In this document: one piece after another, positions 43,278 through 53,011 of the stretch
How the letters are laid out: every line of letters starts with the position of its first letter
Position numbering within the stretch: the stretch's first letter is position 1
Source of the DNA: a virus
Direction: 5' to 3' (one strand)
Virus record (IMG/VR): IMGVR_UViG_3300018405_000014
Coordinates: 1-64,000 of that record
DNA: 64,000 nucleotides
Notes under the pieces: model-generated
What the model was told of the DNA's origin: nothing
The model's input: only the letters and a program-made list of their open reading frames with translations
Database searches by the model: none
Program-made: the position numbers and the translations under genes

Positions 43278-43708
43278 TGAACCCACTGTTAATCGCAGCT
43301 GCACACCAACGCTCAAAGGGTAGTGGTTTCAACCCCGCTGCCTATCGCTACGCCGGGACTGTCGTAATCGGTCATATTTCAGCGGGTGGGGCTGAGTATG
43401 GTTACTACAAACCCACCAACATTGGCTCAATCACCCCAAGTACCCTAGACACCCGCGCCATCACTCGCGCCACTTGGAAAGACAAACGATTCCAGGCGCC
43501 TGCTAGCCGCGAACTGGTCTTAACACTCAATGGCACCCAACGCCCCAACATTACCAAGCTCGCCTTGGTCAAAGACGGTCAGTTGGTAGTCGAACTCACC
43601 ACACCGTCCCGCGAAGGTACCTACGGCACCCCAGAGTACAACTTGATCTATCTCACGGGTGACGCTGAGATGCCTATCAGTGGGACAGTACAGCTCTATA
43701 TTGAATGA
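43277..43708 (+). CDS. Small tail module with shared N-terminal peptide
   Basis: A 143-residue protein starting MNPLLIAAAHQRSKGSG. The first 10 residues match the start of the mini-ORF at 14199 and resemble 42648, 44007 and 18908. The remainder is beta-rich (PNITKLALVKDGQLVVEL). It begins at the stop codon of the previous gene, so the two are coupled and may act as a pair. It ends before the hairpin at 43723. Confidence 0.6.
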   Translation: MNPLLIAAAHQRSKGSGFNPAAYRYAGTVVIGHISAGGAEYGYYKPTNIGSITPSTLDTRAITRATWKDKRFQAPASRELVLTLNGTQRPNITKLALVKDGQLVVELTTPSREGTYGTPEYNLIYLTGDAEMPISGTVQLYIE

Positions 43709-43722
43709 CATCCGTCATAACA

Positions 43723-43741
43723 GGGGAGCCAGTGGCTCCCC
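43723..43741. terminator. GC-rich terminator
   Basis: GGGGAGCC-AGT-GGCTCCCC, an 8-bp stem with CATAACA to the left and CTTATG to the right. It ends the 42648-43708 unit. Confidence 0.75.
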
Positions 43742-44006
43742 CTTATGACGTCGCGATTGAGACACTACCCCATGCATGGATGGGTAAATACCCATTTGTT
43801 CAGGGGATGACATACCGTAGATCGTGCATGGTTCGATCAAGTTCACAGAAAAGATCATAAGAAGTCGTCGCTCCGCTCCTCCGCTAGCGCATTGCTTCCG
43901 TACCCTCCAGCAATGCTTTTTATAGCATTCTGAATTTATTCAGAGAATAGACCGCCAAGGTAATTAATTACCAAATCGTATGTATTAGTCCATCTTTAGG
44001 TAAACC
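43742..44006. other. Gene-free region with several hairpins
   Basis: No gene is supported here. It contains ATGGGT-AAAT-ACCCAT near 43777-43792; GCATTGC/GCAATGC (43889-43895 with 43910-43916) followed by five Ts; TCTGAA-TTTA-TTCAGA just after; and the 14-nt palindrome GGTAATTAATTACC (43959-43972), which could be an operator for the gene at 44007. Confidence 0.4.
43889..43921 (+). terminator. Intrinsic terminator with U-tract
   Basis: GCATTGC and GCAATGC form a 7-bp stem with a 14-nt loop followed by TTTTT, a classical Rho-independent form, unlike the GC-rich family elsewhere. It is 180 bp beyond the last gene and may be a back-up terminator. Confidence 0.55.
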
Positions 44007-44454
44007 ATGAAAACAGCAATGATGGCAGCATCTGGACGTCGTTTAGGTGACTGGAGACGACACGTAAAGATCGATCTCTGGCGACTTCACCATGGAGACG
44101 TTTATCAACTTTGATAGCCTCTCCAATAACAACCAGTACATCTTCGACCTGAACAACAACAGCATGACGTTACGGTACTATGGCACAAACGGAATTCAGT
44201 TCGCTCATTCTGGTTCGCTGGCATCTCAGTTCATTCCCACTGTAGGTGTATGGTACCACATCGCCTTAGTCAGAAAGAACGGTGTTGTTACGGGTCCTCT
44301 TGGATCAAGTATCCCAGATACGTTACTCTACATGAAGATGATGGTGGGTAACTACGGTGGTGGCGGTGGTTATAACGTAGCAGGTCGTTTGTATGGCTTC
44401 AAGCTGTCACTCAGGGCAGTTTATGACGGTAACTTTGTACGTCCTACTTACTGA
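44007..44454 (+). pseudogene. Frameshifted LamG/ConA-like tail module
   Basis: The ATG at 44007 opens MKTAMMAASGRRLGDWRR, another copy of the shared N-terminal peptide, but this frame stops at 44110-44112. In the next frame, entered between about 44068 and 44092, the sequence reads SISGDFTMETFINFDSL, the typical strand of a LamG-like (concanavalin-type) domain, and continues to 44454 (ending AVYDGNFVRPTY). The early strands of the domain are missing. So it is either a frameshifted or truncated remnant, or the domain starts from the internal ATG at 44092 (120 residues). Confidence 0.5.
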
Positions 44455-44478
44455 CTGTGATTTAACCGAGGAGACATA

Positions 44479-44502
44479 GGAGGAGGCCCTAGGGCCTCCT
44501 CC
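44479..44502. terminator. Bidirectional terminator
   Basis: GGAGGAGGCCC-TA-GGGCCTCCTCC, an 11-bp stem framed by CATA and ATATG. It separates the plus-strand fibre modules from the converging portal gene. Confidence 0.8.
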
Positions 44503-44509
44503 ATATGCG

Positions 44510-47392
44510 TTACACCTTAGGTGCGTCAGAGATATCCAAATCCTCTTCCTCTCCCTCGGCAGGTTCCTCTCCTTCAGCCTGTTCTTCCTCAGGAAGCTCC
44601 TCGTCCAGTCCTTCGTCGTCCGGATCTTCCCCTTCAGCAGGTTCGTCTAGGTCAAAACTCCCCTCCTCATCACCTAGGCCGTCATCCCCTCCTTCGGCAT
44701 CAAAGCTTTCCTCGCCGCCGGCGTCATCCCCACCGCCGAACTCACTACCACCGGCCTCATCCTTAATCTCTTGCAGTTCCTGTTTACGGTCTGCCAGATC
44801 TTTCAGGATTTTAGCCCGCTTCGTGGCCGCGGTCAGCAACTCTTTGACGTAGTCGGCGATCGAGCCATTGAGTCCATCCAGATGGTTGCTTGCCGTCTCC
44901 AGTAGGTTGAAGGCTGGAGAGCCATCTTCCTCGTCGACTGTAGTGAAGATATCCACTTCCGGCATGATGTTGCGCTTACGCAGCCAGCGACGCTGGAATT
45001 CGGCTTTGACCACGGCGGTAATGGTTGGGATCATTTCCTCCATGCCAATGGCGGTATCGGATGCAAACATCTCTTCACTGATGTACGCCGCGATGACCTT
45101 GTCCAGTGCCTCACTGTACGCATCGTAGCCCTGCATGGATTTGCTGACATCACCCACTTCAGGCGCTGGCAGGTTAGCATGTAGCGACTCGACGAATTCA
45201 AAGATGAACTGGTCAATCAGCTCTTCTTCAGACAACTTCTGTTCGCCCGTGTTGTCCAAGAACTTCTTGTTCTCGGTTACGAACTCACGCATCTCAGCCA
45301 GGAAGATCCCGGAGTTGAGCAAGTAGCTACGGATGAAGTCTGTCAAGAACGGATCGAACTTGTCCTGGTTCTGGATCACGCGCTTAAGCAGCATCAGGTT
45401 GTTCTGAACTACCGTGGTCGCAAAGTCCGTTGAGTTGATACCCTCCATGATCTCAGGGCTCAGGCCGAACATCTGGATGTGTCGACGGCGGTACATCTCT
45501 TCCATCTCAGTGTCGATCGGGCGAGAGGTGCCTTCACGCTGACTGACGTCCAGTTTGGTCTCCGGGTAGCGGGTGTTTCCACTGACGACGACGTTCACCC
45601 CGTGATTTTGAATTTGATCCGCCAATCCTAGAGGGTGCGTCGAGCCTACGATGCGACTGAACCCCTGGCTGTTGACCTTGGCGTATTCAGAGAGCATGAA
45701 CTCTACTGTGCTGACCGGGTCTTCGTCCTGTGGGTCCAGGGTGATCTCCAGGGTCTTTCCGCCCACGGCGTTGTTGATCGTAGCCAGCGTGTTAGCCAAC
45801 ATGATCGCCGCACGAATCGAACCTAGAATCTTACCGTCTTCCAGCACTGTCTTACCTACACCGAACTCGTTGTAGTCAAACGCAATGTAGGTCATCATCT
45901 CCGCAGGGACAAACAAGATCATGGTCCGCTGACCCTTCAGGTGACGCGACAGCCAGATACGGTTGTGATTCTCAGTCTTGCCCAGTTCGTAGTTGCCAGA
46001 CAATGCCCCAGAACGTAGGCGGCTCAGTAGATCACCCTCGATCACCTCCCCGTGAATGCGCCCCAGTTCGTCAATGATTTCGTTCTGAAAGCCGCCCATG
46101 CCTTCAAACCCACGACGGGCTTGCTGAATCATTTGGCTGGCGTAGCTGTCGACGTTGTTCATCTGAGCTTTGATGTCGTCGTAGTACGAGCTCTGATCGG
46201 CGACATCGATAGGGTTGCCATCGATATCCAGAAGAACGTAGTACCCGACATGCTCTGCTGGGTTACCGGGGACGTGGATCGGGATTACCGATTCAGACGG
46301 CAGGTGCATGACCAACGGATGACCGTAGGTTTCAACCCCCGTCTGCCGATGCGTCATCACTGGCTGTACCGGTACGTGGGTGTAACGGCGCTTATTGTAG
46401 AAGCTCCGTTCGATGGCAGACAAGGTTCGCTTGGCGCCCTGATCGCCCTGATCGGCACGGCTCTCAAGTGACGCCCTGGAGTGCAAACGCCCACCATAGA
46501 TACGTTTGACAGCCAACTTGCGACGGGTCTCCACGACCATCGGCCGTTTGAGGATGTTGAGGTTATCCAACACCTCGATAGTGGACCCCTTATCAGTAAT
46601 CGCCTTCTGCATCGTTTTGGACAATTCACTGAGCTTACTGCGCTGATCACGGTGCTCACTGTCTTCAGGAATCAGGTTCTCCAGCGAGACCTTGATACCG
46701 GTTACATTGACCTCATGGTTATACTGTTCACTGCGGTAGTTGATCGATTCGAACGAGACGCCCGAGTACGAGTCAACCTTTTCAGGATTGGTGGACCCTT
46801 GGCCCAGTACACCCCACGGTAGGTAACGTCCTTTGTTGTCGGTTTCCTGACGAATGTGGCCATCGAGCTGCCGCACCGCCGATTCCAGAGACACACCACT
46901 GTAGTTGTCTGCGTTGATAATGCGGTCAATGGAAGACTCGGGCAAAACCAAGATAGGATACGAACCCTTCTCAAACAGAACATCGTTGAGAATAGGTTGC
47001 AGCAGCGACGTAATCCTATAGGAGTCATCGAAGAATTCCTGGACCTTCCTCAGTAAGGGTCCGGTCAGGTTGGAATCCAGTTTCTGGTTTTTAATCGTGT
47101 ACAGCACCTTGACATCTGTCAGGTCACCTGGTGCCAGCGTAGCTGAAATCAGGATCTGACGCGCATAATCCATGTCCGGAAGGATCTGGAAAAGGTTGCG
47201 TGCATCGCGAATATTGCCAATCGTTGTGTTAGCCACATGCGCCAGCACACGGTTGTCTGGCAGACGCATATTTTGCCGGGGCGTCGCAGCGCCACGCGGG
47301 TCAGGCTGCATCTTGCTGAGTGCCGCTTTGGTTTCATTGTCAATGTCACGCGTTGACAAGAACCTGGGAAAGCGGCGTGTTTCGTCGGCCAT
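44510..47392 (-). CDS. Portal-like vertex protein
   Basis: About 960 residues starting MADETRRFPRFL, with AAGGAG before the ATG at 47392. The central part (AFDYNEFGVGKTVLEDGKI, RRRHIQMFGLSPEIMEGI, TTVVQNNLMLLKRVIQNQ) has the pattern of phage portal proteins: a stem-forming region followed by long helices at the crown. phiKZ-like portals (gp129) are similarly large. The last 60 residues are very acidic (DLDEPAEGEDPDDEGLDEE), which may contact DNA-handling partners or remain disordered. It diverges from 47420 with only 27 bp between. It would form the dodecameric DNA channel at one head vertex. Confidence 0.7.
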   Translation of the reverse strand: MADETRRFPRFLSTRDIDNETKAALSKMQPDPRGAATPRQNMRLPDNRVLAHVANTTIGNIRDARNLFQILPDMDYARQILISATLAPGDLTDVKVLYTIKNQKLDSNLTGPLLRKVQEFFDDSYRITSLLQPILNDVLFEKGSYPILVLPESSIDRIINADNYSGVSLESAVRQLDGHIRQETDNKGRYLPWGVLGQGSTNPEKVDSYSGVSFESINYRSEQYNHEVNVTGIKVSLENLIPEDSEHRDQRSKLSELSKTMQKAITDKGSTIEVLDNLNILKRPMVVETRRKLAVKRIYGGRLHSRASLESRADQGDQGAKRTLSAIERSFYNKRRYTHVPVQPVMTHRQTGVETYGHPLVMHLPSESVIPIHVPGNPAEHVGYYVLLDIDGNPIDVADQSSYYDDIKAQMNNVDSYASQMIQQARRGFEGMGGFQNEIIDELGRIHGEVIEGDLLSRLRSGALSGNYELGKTENHNRIWLSRHLKGQRTMILFVPAEMMTYIAFDYNEFGVGKTVLEDGKILGSIRAAIMLANTLATINNAVGGKTLEITLDPQDEDPVSTVEFMLSEYAKVNSQGFSRIVGSTHPLGLADQIQNHGVNVVVSGNTRYPETKLDVSQREGTSRPIDTEMEEMYRRRHIQMFGLSPEIMEGINSTDFATTVVQNNLMLLKRVIQNQDKFDPFLTDFIRSYLLNSGIFLAEMREFVTENKKFLDNTGEQKLSEEELIDQFIFEFVESLHANLPAPEVGDVSKSMQGYDAYSEALDKVIAAYISEEMFASDTAIGMEEMIPTITAVVKAEFQRRWLRKRNIMPEVDIFTTVDEEDGSPAFNLLETASNHLDGLNGSIADYVKELLTAATKRAKILKDLADRKQELQEIKDEAGGSEFGGGDDAGGEESFDAEGGDDGLGDEEGSFDLDEPAEGEDPDDEGLDEELPEEEQAEGEEPAEGEEEDLDISDAPKV

Positions 47393-47419
47393 CTCACTAC
47401 TCCTTTTGGATCTTAAACG

Positions 47420-49609
47420 ATGAGTACTCTGTATCAGATTTATCACGAGTCGGTGATTCGACTGGCAGCAACTTTGGTGGTCAAGGACGAAGCAACCTGC
47501 ACCATCATCAACCAGCGCCTAGCCCTTCTGGGTCATGAGGTGTTGGAGGACCGTCCTGAGACATGGAAGTATTACCTGAACCTTGCAGGTCAGTACCATC
47601 CGTCGGACACAGTGATGACAGTGGTGTCCATGGACACCCATGAGAACATCGAATTCACCAAGGAAAACATGACATTGCACCGTGCCACCTGGCGCGAATA
47701 TCAGTACGGGTCTCGTTACTATAAAGAATTGTTGGCGCGCTACCCCGCTCAAGATGCACTGATCCACGGGATTTTAAACCCGGTGGACCTGAGCACAGCA
47801 ATAACTGCGCCGGATCATAGTATTCTGTATCATGACGCCGCTGAAGTTGAAGCACGCGAAGTCAACCTTATTGCCGAGTTGCAGAACTGGATCAATGCTC
47901 AGTTTGTTCGTTGGGCAAATGACGACTACCGTATCAACAACGCGTATTTTGTCACGGCTCGCCTGGGTGTCCTGTTTATGGCCATGCCGGAAGCGATCAA
48001 ATCCATCCGATCGGCCAATGCACGAACCAACCGCGTCCACAGTTACCACATCCGTCGGTACCTTGCCAGTTTTGGTCCGCTGGATAAGTACTACGACTCG
48101 ATGAATGAGTTCCAGCGCCTGTACTTCTACCGGAACATCCGCTATATCCTGAACAACAATGGCAAGGACGAAATGTTCCAGGAGCTGGTTGGTAAGGTCA
48201 TGACCGAACGAAAGTTCCCACTGGCCGAATACGTCATGCAGCAAAATGACACCAGGCTACTGGAACAAATGGACCCCGAGATACAGTTCGAACGCATGAG
48301 TGTCAATGCCATCCCGTCGGCTTTGGGTGAAGACATCAAGACACCTCGGATGATGTTGAGTCTGCAGCGTACCTTGGCGCGCTCCAACGACGAAGAAAAC
48401 TTCTACGCCGAGCAATACGTGCCAGAGGCCATGAGCCGCAGCTTGACGTCGGAGGTGCGTACCAAGTCACTGGAATCCAACGTCCTTGACCTTAAGGAAT
48501 CGGAACCCTATACCCTGAGCGAGGTCCTGCTCAACCACTGGATCTATTTGGCTGACAGTGGCCAGTACCGTACAGTGTTGATCATGCAGTTGCCAGACGG
48601 TGGTGATGGCGTCAAGCTCAGCATGAAGGAAGCGTACCTGGTATACCAATACCTTTACTTCCGGCGCATGGGCATCGAGTTGACCGAGATCCCACGGATC
48701 ATGGCCAAACGAGTCCGTCGTCAGCCTCTACCGACGTTTGAGGAGCTGCGGTCCATCACGACCACGGCAGTGACCTCAGACGCATTTATCCATGAGGCAC
48801 TGCGAGACAACGAAAGCATCACGTCTTATGTTTCAGTGGATTCATTCCTGAGGCTAAGTCAGAACATTCAGCGTCGAATGCTGTTGCATCGAGACCTCTA
48901 TGTTTACCGGGAAGACCTGTTCCAGTACGGGGAGATAAAACTTCTCGTTGACCGGTTCTATGTTGACATGCCAGTGGACATGGACAACGGACAATATTAC
49001 GCTGATTGGCTCAGGGCCCGCAGCCTTGACTTTGAGAAGTACAGCCAGGCAGAACTCGATGAGATCATGCTGGGAATTCTGAATCAGGCCACCGGGTTGG
49101 AATTGCGTACCGCACAGACGGTCAAGGACATCCAGCGAGCCATGTTGGGGATCATGTCTCAGTTGTCAAGCTACAGTGTTCATTATATCCAGCAGATCAA
49201 CGATGAAGCCGTGATCATGTTGGATTGGCCTCATCTGCGCTGGCATAACCCAGGTGGTTGGGTTGGACATGACGTGCGGCTACCAGTGCCTCAGGCAACG
49301 CCTTTAGACTTTTATGGCGCGGCAAAGCTCAAAGGGGTAATCGACCTGTCCGGGATGACTATTCAGGACCTGTCCCGCAGTGCTGCCCATGAGTTTGGTC
49401 TGGACCTTGGGATTGACTTCAACCTCAGTGGTCTTAACCAGCACCTGGAAGGCGGACTGATGCTGAACTCACTGGTCACTGTTCTCGGTCAGCCGTCATT
49501 CGACCTCAGTCAACTGAACAACACCACGGTCATCATTCCTGCATTGGCAAACAAGCCGATTGCAGACCTTTTTAACAGGACTGTGTCCAATGACTTCGTC
49601 AATCCTTAA
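47420..49609 (+). CDS. Large virion structural-type protein
   Basis: A 729-residue protein starting MSTLYQIYHESVIRL. It is mostly helical, with many Tyr and Arg residues, and lacks enzyme motifs or membrane spans. It is the first of a plus-strand run of six genes of virion type, and its end overlaps the next gene by 20 nt. In phiKZ the gene next to the portal is also an unknown structural protein. I infer a head, neck or tail component. Confidence 0.65.
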   Translation: MSTLYQIYHESVIRLAATLVVKDEATCTIINQRLALLGHEVLEDRPETWKYYLNLAGQYHPSDTVMTVVSMDTHENIEFTKENMTLHRATWREYQYGSRYYKELLARYPAQDALIHGILNPVDLSTAITAPDHSILYHDAAEVEAREVNLIAELQNWINAQFVRWANDDYRINNAYFVTARLGVLFMAMPEAIKSIRSANARTNRVHSYHIRRYLASFGPLDKYYDSMNEFQRLYFYRNIRYILNNNGKDEMFQELVGKVMTERKFPLAEYVMQQNDTRLLEQMDPEIQFERMSVNAIPSALGEDIKTPRMMLSLQRTLARSNDEENFYAEQYVPEAMSRSLTSEVRTKSLESNVLDLKESEPYTLSEVLLNHWIYLADSGQYRTVLIMQLPDGGDGVKLSMKEAYLVYQYLYFRRMGIELTEIPRIMAKRVRRQPLPTFEELRSITTTAVTSDAFIHEALRDNESITSYVSVDSFLRLSQNIQRRMLLHRDLYVYREDLFQYGEIKLLVDRFYVDMPVDMDNGQYYADWLRARSLDFEKYSQAELDEIMLGILNQATGLELRTAQTVKDIQRAMLGIMSQLSSYSVHYIQQINDEAVIMLDWPHLRWHNPGGWVGHDVRLPVPQATPLDFYGAAKLKGVIDLSGMTIQDLSRSAAHEFGLDLGIDFNLSGLNQHLEGGLMLNSLVTVLGQPSFDLSQLNNTTVIIPALANKPIADLFNRTVSNDFVNP

Positions 49610-50576
49610 TGGCCCTAGTAACACCCAAGCTGCTCTCCAGGAAAACGACGAGCAGGCGTTTTATCGCCTGCTTCGCTCCATGGTGAAGGCAGGTGTTGAA
49701 GTAGAGGGGTTTGAACATTCTGTACCTGTCACTGACCCGACAAATCCCACTCAGGCGTTGATCGAGGTGGGCATTACTCCTGCTAAATCCATGATCGACT
49801 ACTGGGGGTATCAGGACAAGATCCAGTTGACATATCGTCGCATTCCCATGAGCGCCATGGTGCAGCGCTACGGTACTATCCTGCGTGCTGACCTGCCTGT
49901 TACTGTCAAGACGCTGATGCAGGGGTGGTTTGACCGTGCCGGGCTATACGACCGGTCAGAACAATTTGTCGAGCAATCCATTGCCACCTTCGGTCAACAC
50001 ATAATGACCATCAAAGACGGTCAGTTCCTGCTTTATGGAGGAGCCCCCTTTGAGGTCAAACCGCTACAGCGCCAGCTGATAGATGTCTTGCCAAATCGTA
50101 CGGTTACGGGTTTCCGGACCCCCACTGACTTTGACACCAACGTCAAGGCGGTCCTGCTGTCGCAGTTAACGGCTGCCAATCCCGACACCTTACCTTACCC
50201 CTTGGAAATTGACCGGATCACGTTGAGTCCAGTCGAGGTTATGGGTGGGTATGCACATGACAACAGCCGGATTCGGTTGACTGCCAGTAGTGAGGGGTAT
50301 TACCTCGGTGATCTGGATGTCATCTACAGTCGACTGGACTTTGGCTGGTACACCATGGGTGATCAGATCTACATGGAAGGCCCACCGCTGCCAACCCTCA
50401 ACTACATCCTGAATCAGGCCAGTACTCAGACAGGGTTTCCATTGTCCAGTGACGATGTCGTCGCCACTACCTTCTCCAAGTTGACAGTGGGTGACCTCGC
50501 CACCCTGACCATTGCCTTCAAGCCTCAGAACCTGCGGTATGTGGGCGAACTAACCATTGATTATCGAGCGGTGTAA
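49590..50576 (+). CDS. Virion protein with repeated YxGxL strand motif
   Basis: A 328-residue protein starting MTSSILNGPS; the ATG at 49590 lies inside the end of the preceding gene. It contains GYYLGDLDVIY and ends with LRYVGELTIDYRAV. Related strings end or occur in the next two genes (WYGQLTVLQQP; IWMGEIKVYIR), so the three share a domain and probably arose by duplication. Tail or baseplate role likely from context. Confidence 0.65.
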   Translation: MTSSILNGPSNTQAALQENDEQAFYRLLRSMVKAGVEVEGFEHSVPVTDPTNPTQALIEVGITPAKSMIDYWGYQDKIQLTYRRIPMSAMVQRYGTILRADLPVTVKTLMQGWFDRAGLYDRSEQFVEQSIATFGQHIMTIKDGQFLLYGGAPFEVKPLQRQLIDVLPNRTVTGFRTPTDFDTNVKAVLLSQLTAANPDTLPYPLEIDRITLSPVEVMGGYAHDNSRIRLTASSEGYYLGDLDVIYSRLDFGWYTMGDQIYMEGPPLPTLNYILNQASTQTGFPLSSDDVVATTFSKLTVGDLATLTIAFKPQNLRYVGELTIDYRAV

Positions 50577-50578
50577 CT

Positions 50579-51025
50579 GTGGCGAACTTTAGTCTTGAAC
50601 AACTCCTGCGTTTTACACCGTACGAGGCCGCACTGATCAGTTTCAATGAACAGCACGGCACACAACTCAACCCACGTTACGTGGAGCTGACAGAAGTCAT
50701 TGGTAGTGAAGGTCCGCAAGTCAGCCTGCGGTTGAAAGCGTCTTCCATAGCCCCCAACAGCGAAGAGAACCGCTTCACCAATCAAGCCCTGATTACCATC
50801 CAGCGCTTGGATATAGGTGCGCTATTCGCCGGGGCTGTTCGTATTCCGTACAGTGGCCGGATTGTCAGCTACGACGTCGGGCGCATCCTGACCCAACGCT
50901 CAGGGATAGTTTTTGATCCCAGTGACTTTATGGACCAGGTCCTGACGCCTGAGAGTAACATTCTGAAGGCTTCCCCTAAATCGCTTCGCTGGTACGGTCA
51001 ACTCACCGTCCTGCAACAACCCTAA
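50579..51025 (+). CDS. Small virion protein of the YxGxL family
   Basis: A 148-residue protein starting from GTG (MANFSLEQLLRFTP), 3 nt after the previous stop. It contains the pattern TQLNPRYVELT..., and ends LRWYGQLTVLQQP, matching its neighbours 49590 and 51037. It probably represents a single copy of the domain that is longer in them. Confidence 0.65.
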   Translation: MANFSLEQLLRFTPYEAALISFNEQHGTQLNPRYVELTEVIGSEGPQVSLRLKASSIAPNSEENRFTNQALITIQRLDIGALFAGAVRIPYSGRIVSYDVGRILTQRSGIVFDPSDFMDQVLTPESNILKASPKSLRWYGQLTVLQQP

Positions 51026-51036
51026 TAGAGGTGGGT

Positions 51037-52050
51037 ATGTATATCCGTCCACTGAAGTACAACAAACCGGTCGAGCAGCAACTGCTCGACATTTTGAACT
51101 TTACCAACGGCACCGCTATCGAGCCGTGGCAGGTTACCTTCGGTCCTCCCATCCCCGAGCAAGATCGAGAGATCCCGATTAACCTGCCTCACGTTCACGA
51201 CTACGATCTTCAGCGCCCCAACGTCACCACGCTGACGCGGATCGAAGTCAAGCCGACACCGGAATCGGGCTGGCGCCGCTCGCAGCACCTGACCTACCGC
51301 CGGCGGATCATCCAGGACCATTTTGCTGCAGTGCCGTTCGTCATCTATGCAGTGGAAAATTCCGATGCGGTGATCCTCAAGGCACTGAAGGATCAGTACG
51401 GACTTCACCTTGAACCTCACCTGGTCACCATCGACTTCGAACAGATCCCCATCACCACTGTGCTCTTTCAAACGCACATGGGGTCGATCATTGAGAACAA
51501 TATCGAATGTGAAGACTACATTCCACCTGTGACCTGGAATGCCAACGTCAAGATCAATCCAGACCACCCGATCTGGATGGGTGAAATCAAGGTCTATATC
51601 CGTGAGGCTGTCCTGCTTCTGGATCGTCCGATCAAGACCACCCTGGAAGTCAAGCGTTACCTGGGACCAGGCAATCACGACAAGCTTCCTGCCGAGATGA
51701 TCCTGCCCATGGATCGCTTCGTTGATTACGACCATACCCTCAAGCACCTCAAGCACGGTGATCTGGTTGGGGCATGGGCAGTGGATATGGCCAAACGGGT
51801 CACTGGTGATGAGTGGGTGTTCGAGAAGCGCCCGTTGCCTTTTAACCTCTATGGGGCAAAGGTAGTTTACAACGGCCTGAACACGGGCGAGATCTACATC
51901 AATGACCCTAAGGTCTCCAATGCTTTGATTATTCAGTTCCATGACGAGTACTCGAATAACCTTGCAGGCCAATGGATCATCGGCTACTACAACCACGAGA
52001 ACTGGCTGCGGCGTTCGCGCATTGATCATCTGCCGATACAGGATCAATGA
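51037..52050 (+). CDS. Virion protein of the YxGxL family
   Basis: A 337-residue protein starting MYIRPLKYNKP with AGAGGTGGGT before the ATG, the same ribosome binding site as the spike gene. It has two halves: GTAIEPWQVTFG... near residue 30 and LHLEPHLVTIDFEQ... near 130, followed by HPIWMGEIKVYI. The halves look like duplicated domains of the kind in 49590 and 50579. Baseplate or tail function is inferred. Confidence 0.65.
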   Translation: MYIRPLKYNKPVEQQLLDILNFTNGTAIEPWQVTFGPPIPEQDREIPINLPHVHDYDLQRPNVTTLTRIEVKPTPESGWRRSQHLTYRRRIIQDHFAAVPFVIYAVENSDAVILKALKDQYGLHLEPHLVTIDFEQIPITTVLFQTHMGSIIENNIECEDYIPPVTWNANVKINPDHPIWMGEIKVYIREAVLLLDRPIKTTLEVKRYLGPGNHDKLPAEMILPMDRFVDYDHTLKHLKHGDLVGAWAVDMAKRVTGDEWVFEKRPLPFNLYGAKVVYNGLNTGEIYINDPKVSNALIIQFHDEYSNNLAGQWIIGYYNHENWLRRSRIDHLPIQDQ

Positions 52051-52101
52051 AAGCGAATTCTATGACCATATCCTATCTTTACGCTTGCTAAAGGCCTCGT
52101 C

Positions 52102-52977
52102 ATGCAAAAGATTGTCCCAACCCAACTGTCCAACTACCTTCAGGTAGCCAACTTCCTTGGCAGTTCCTTTGTTAAAGAAGAGAACACCACGCTCAACCAG
52201 AAGTTCGATATCCAGGCCAGTGCAGCCATTCCGCCCAACGCTCGCCCGACATTGAAGTTCTTCACCATCGGTATCGGTGGACACGGCTACACCATGGGGC
52301 CGAACAACATCCCCTTGAGCCAGGGTGTCGACCATACCTCGGCAGACGCCGGCCTGTACCATCACCTGCCGTTCGTGGTTCGTCCGATCAATGACGACCT
52401 GACTGCCGGTGAGCGAACCCGCTACTGCCTGCGCAAGACCATAACGGTTGATTCCGTGAACCTGGTTGCCTATTACGGGAAGCGTCTGGACCTGACGTCG
52501 GTCCGTCCCCGGATGACCAAGCGCACCATTCTCGATGATCAAACCATCGTCGAAGACTACGTCTACACCGAAGCCAACCTCTCCCCTACGCCGCCAGAAA
52601 TCCCCAACACTGGAGCGGTGACCACCAGCAACGAGTACCTGGCCACTTCGGCTATCGTGCCCATGCCGTTCACGGAAAAGGACGTGGCTGAGCTGTACAA
52701 CGTCGCAGAGACCCTGTTTGGGGATCGTCGGTTGGCGGTAATCAGTGAGTTCGGTTTCTGCACAGGAATCGATGCCGATGTGTCGATCAATACGCCGGCT
52801 GGCGCAGTCAACTTCAAAGAAGTCATCGCTGCCCAGATCGCCTCGATCATCAGCGGCCACTACGAACTGATTTACAACAGCAAAGGCTTTGACTTCAGTC
52901 TGGAAGTGGGTGCTGTCCAGCCGCTTCTTGGCACCAGCCAGATCCCGACGGTGTCCATGCAGATGCTGGGTGGTTAA
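52102..52977 (+). CDS. Virion structural-type protein
   Basis: A 291-residue, beta-rich protein starting MQKIVPTQLSNYLQ. It has IGIGGHGYTMGPNNIPLSQG near residue 60 and no catalytic motif. It lies 51 bp behind the previous gene in the same direction. Composition and position suggest a baseplate or head-completion protein. Confidence 0.65.
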   Translation: MQKIVPTQLSNYLQVANFLGSSFVKEENTTLNQKFDIQASAAIPPNARPTLKFFTIGIGGHGYTMGPNNIPLSQGVDHTSADAGLYHHLPFVVRPINDDLTAGERTRYCLRKTITVDSVNLVAYYGKRLDLTSVRPRMTKRTILDDQTIVEDYVYTEANLSPTPPEIPNTGAVTTSNEYLATSAIVPMPFTEKDVAELYNVAETLFGDRRLAVISEFGFCTGIDADVSINTPAGAVNFKEVIAAQIASIISGHYELIYNSKGFDFSLEVGAVQPLLGTSQIPTVSMQMLGG

Positions 52978-53011
52978 CACCCGGTAAACCGACTCCCTGG
53001 GGGACCTAGCC

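Noticed and set aside
51022-52047. A 341-codon minus-strand frame opposite 51037-52050
   Set aside because: The plus-strand gene has a strong ribosome binding site and is in line with its neighbours; the minus frame has neither and resembles no family.
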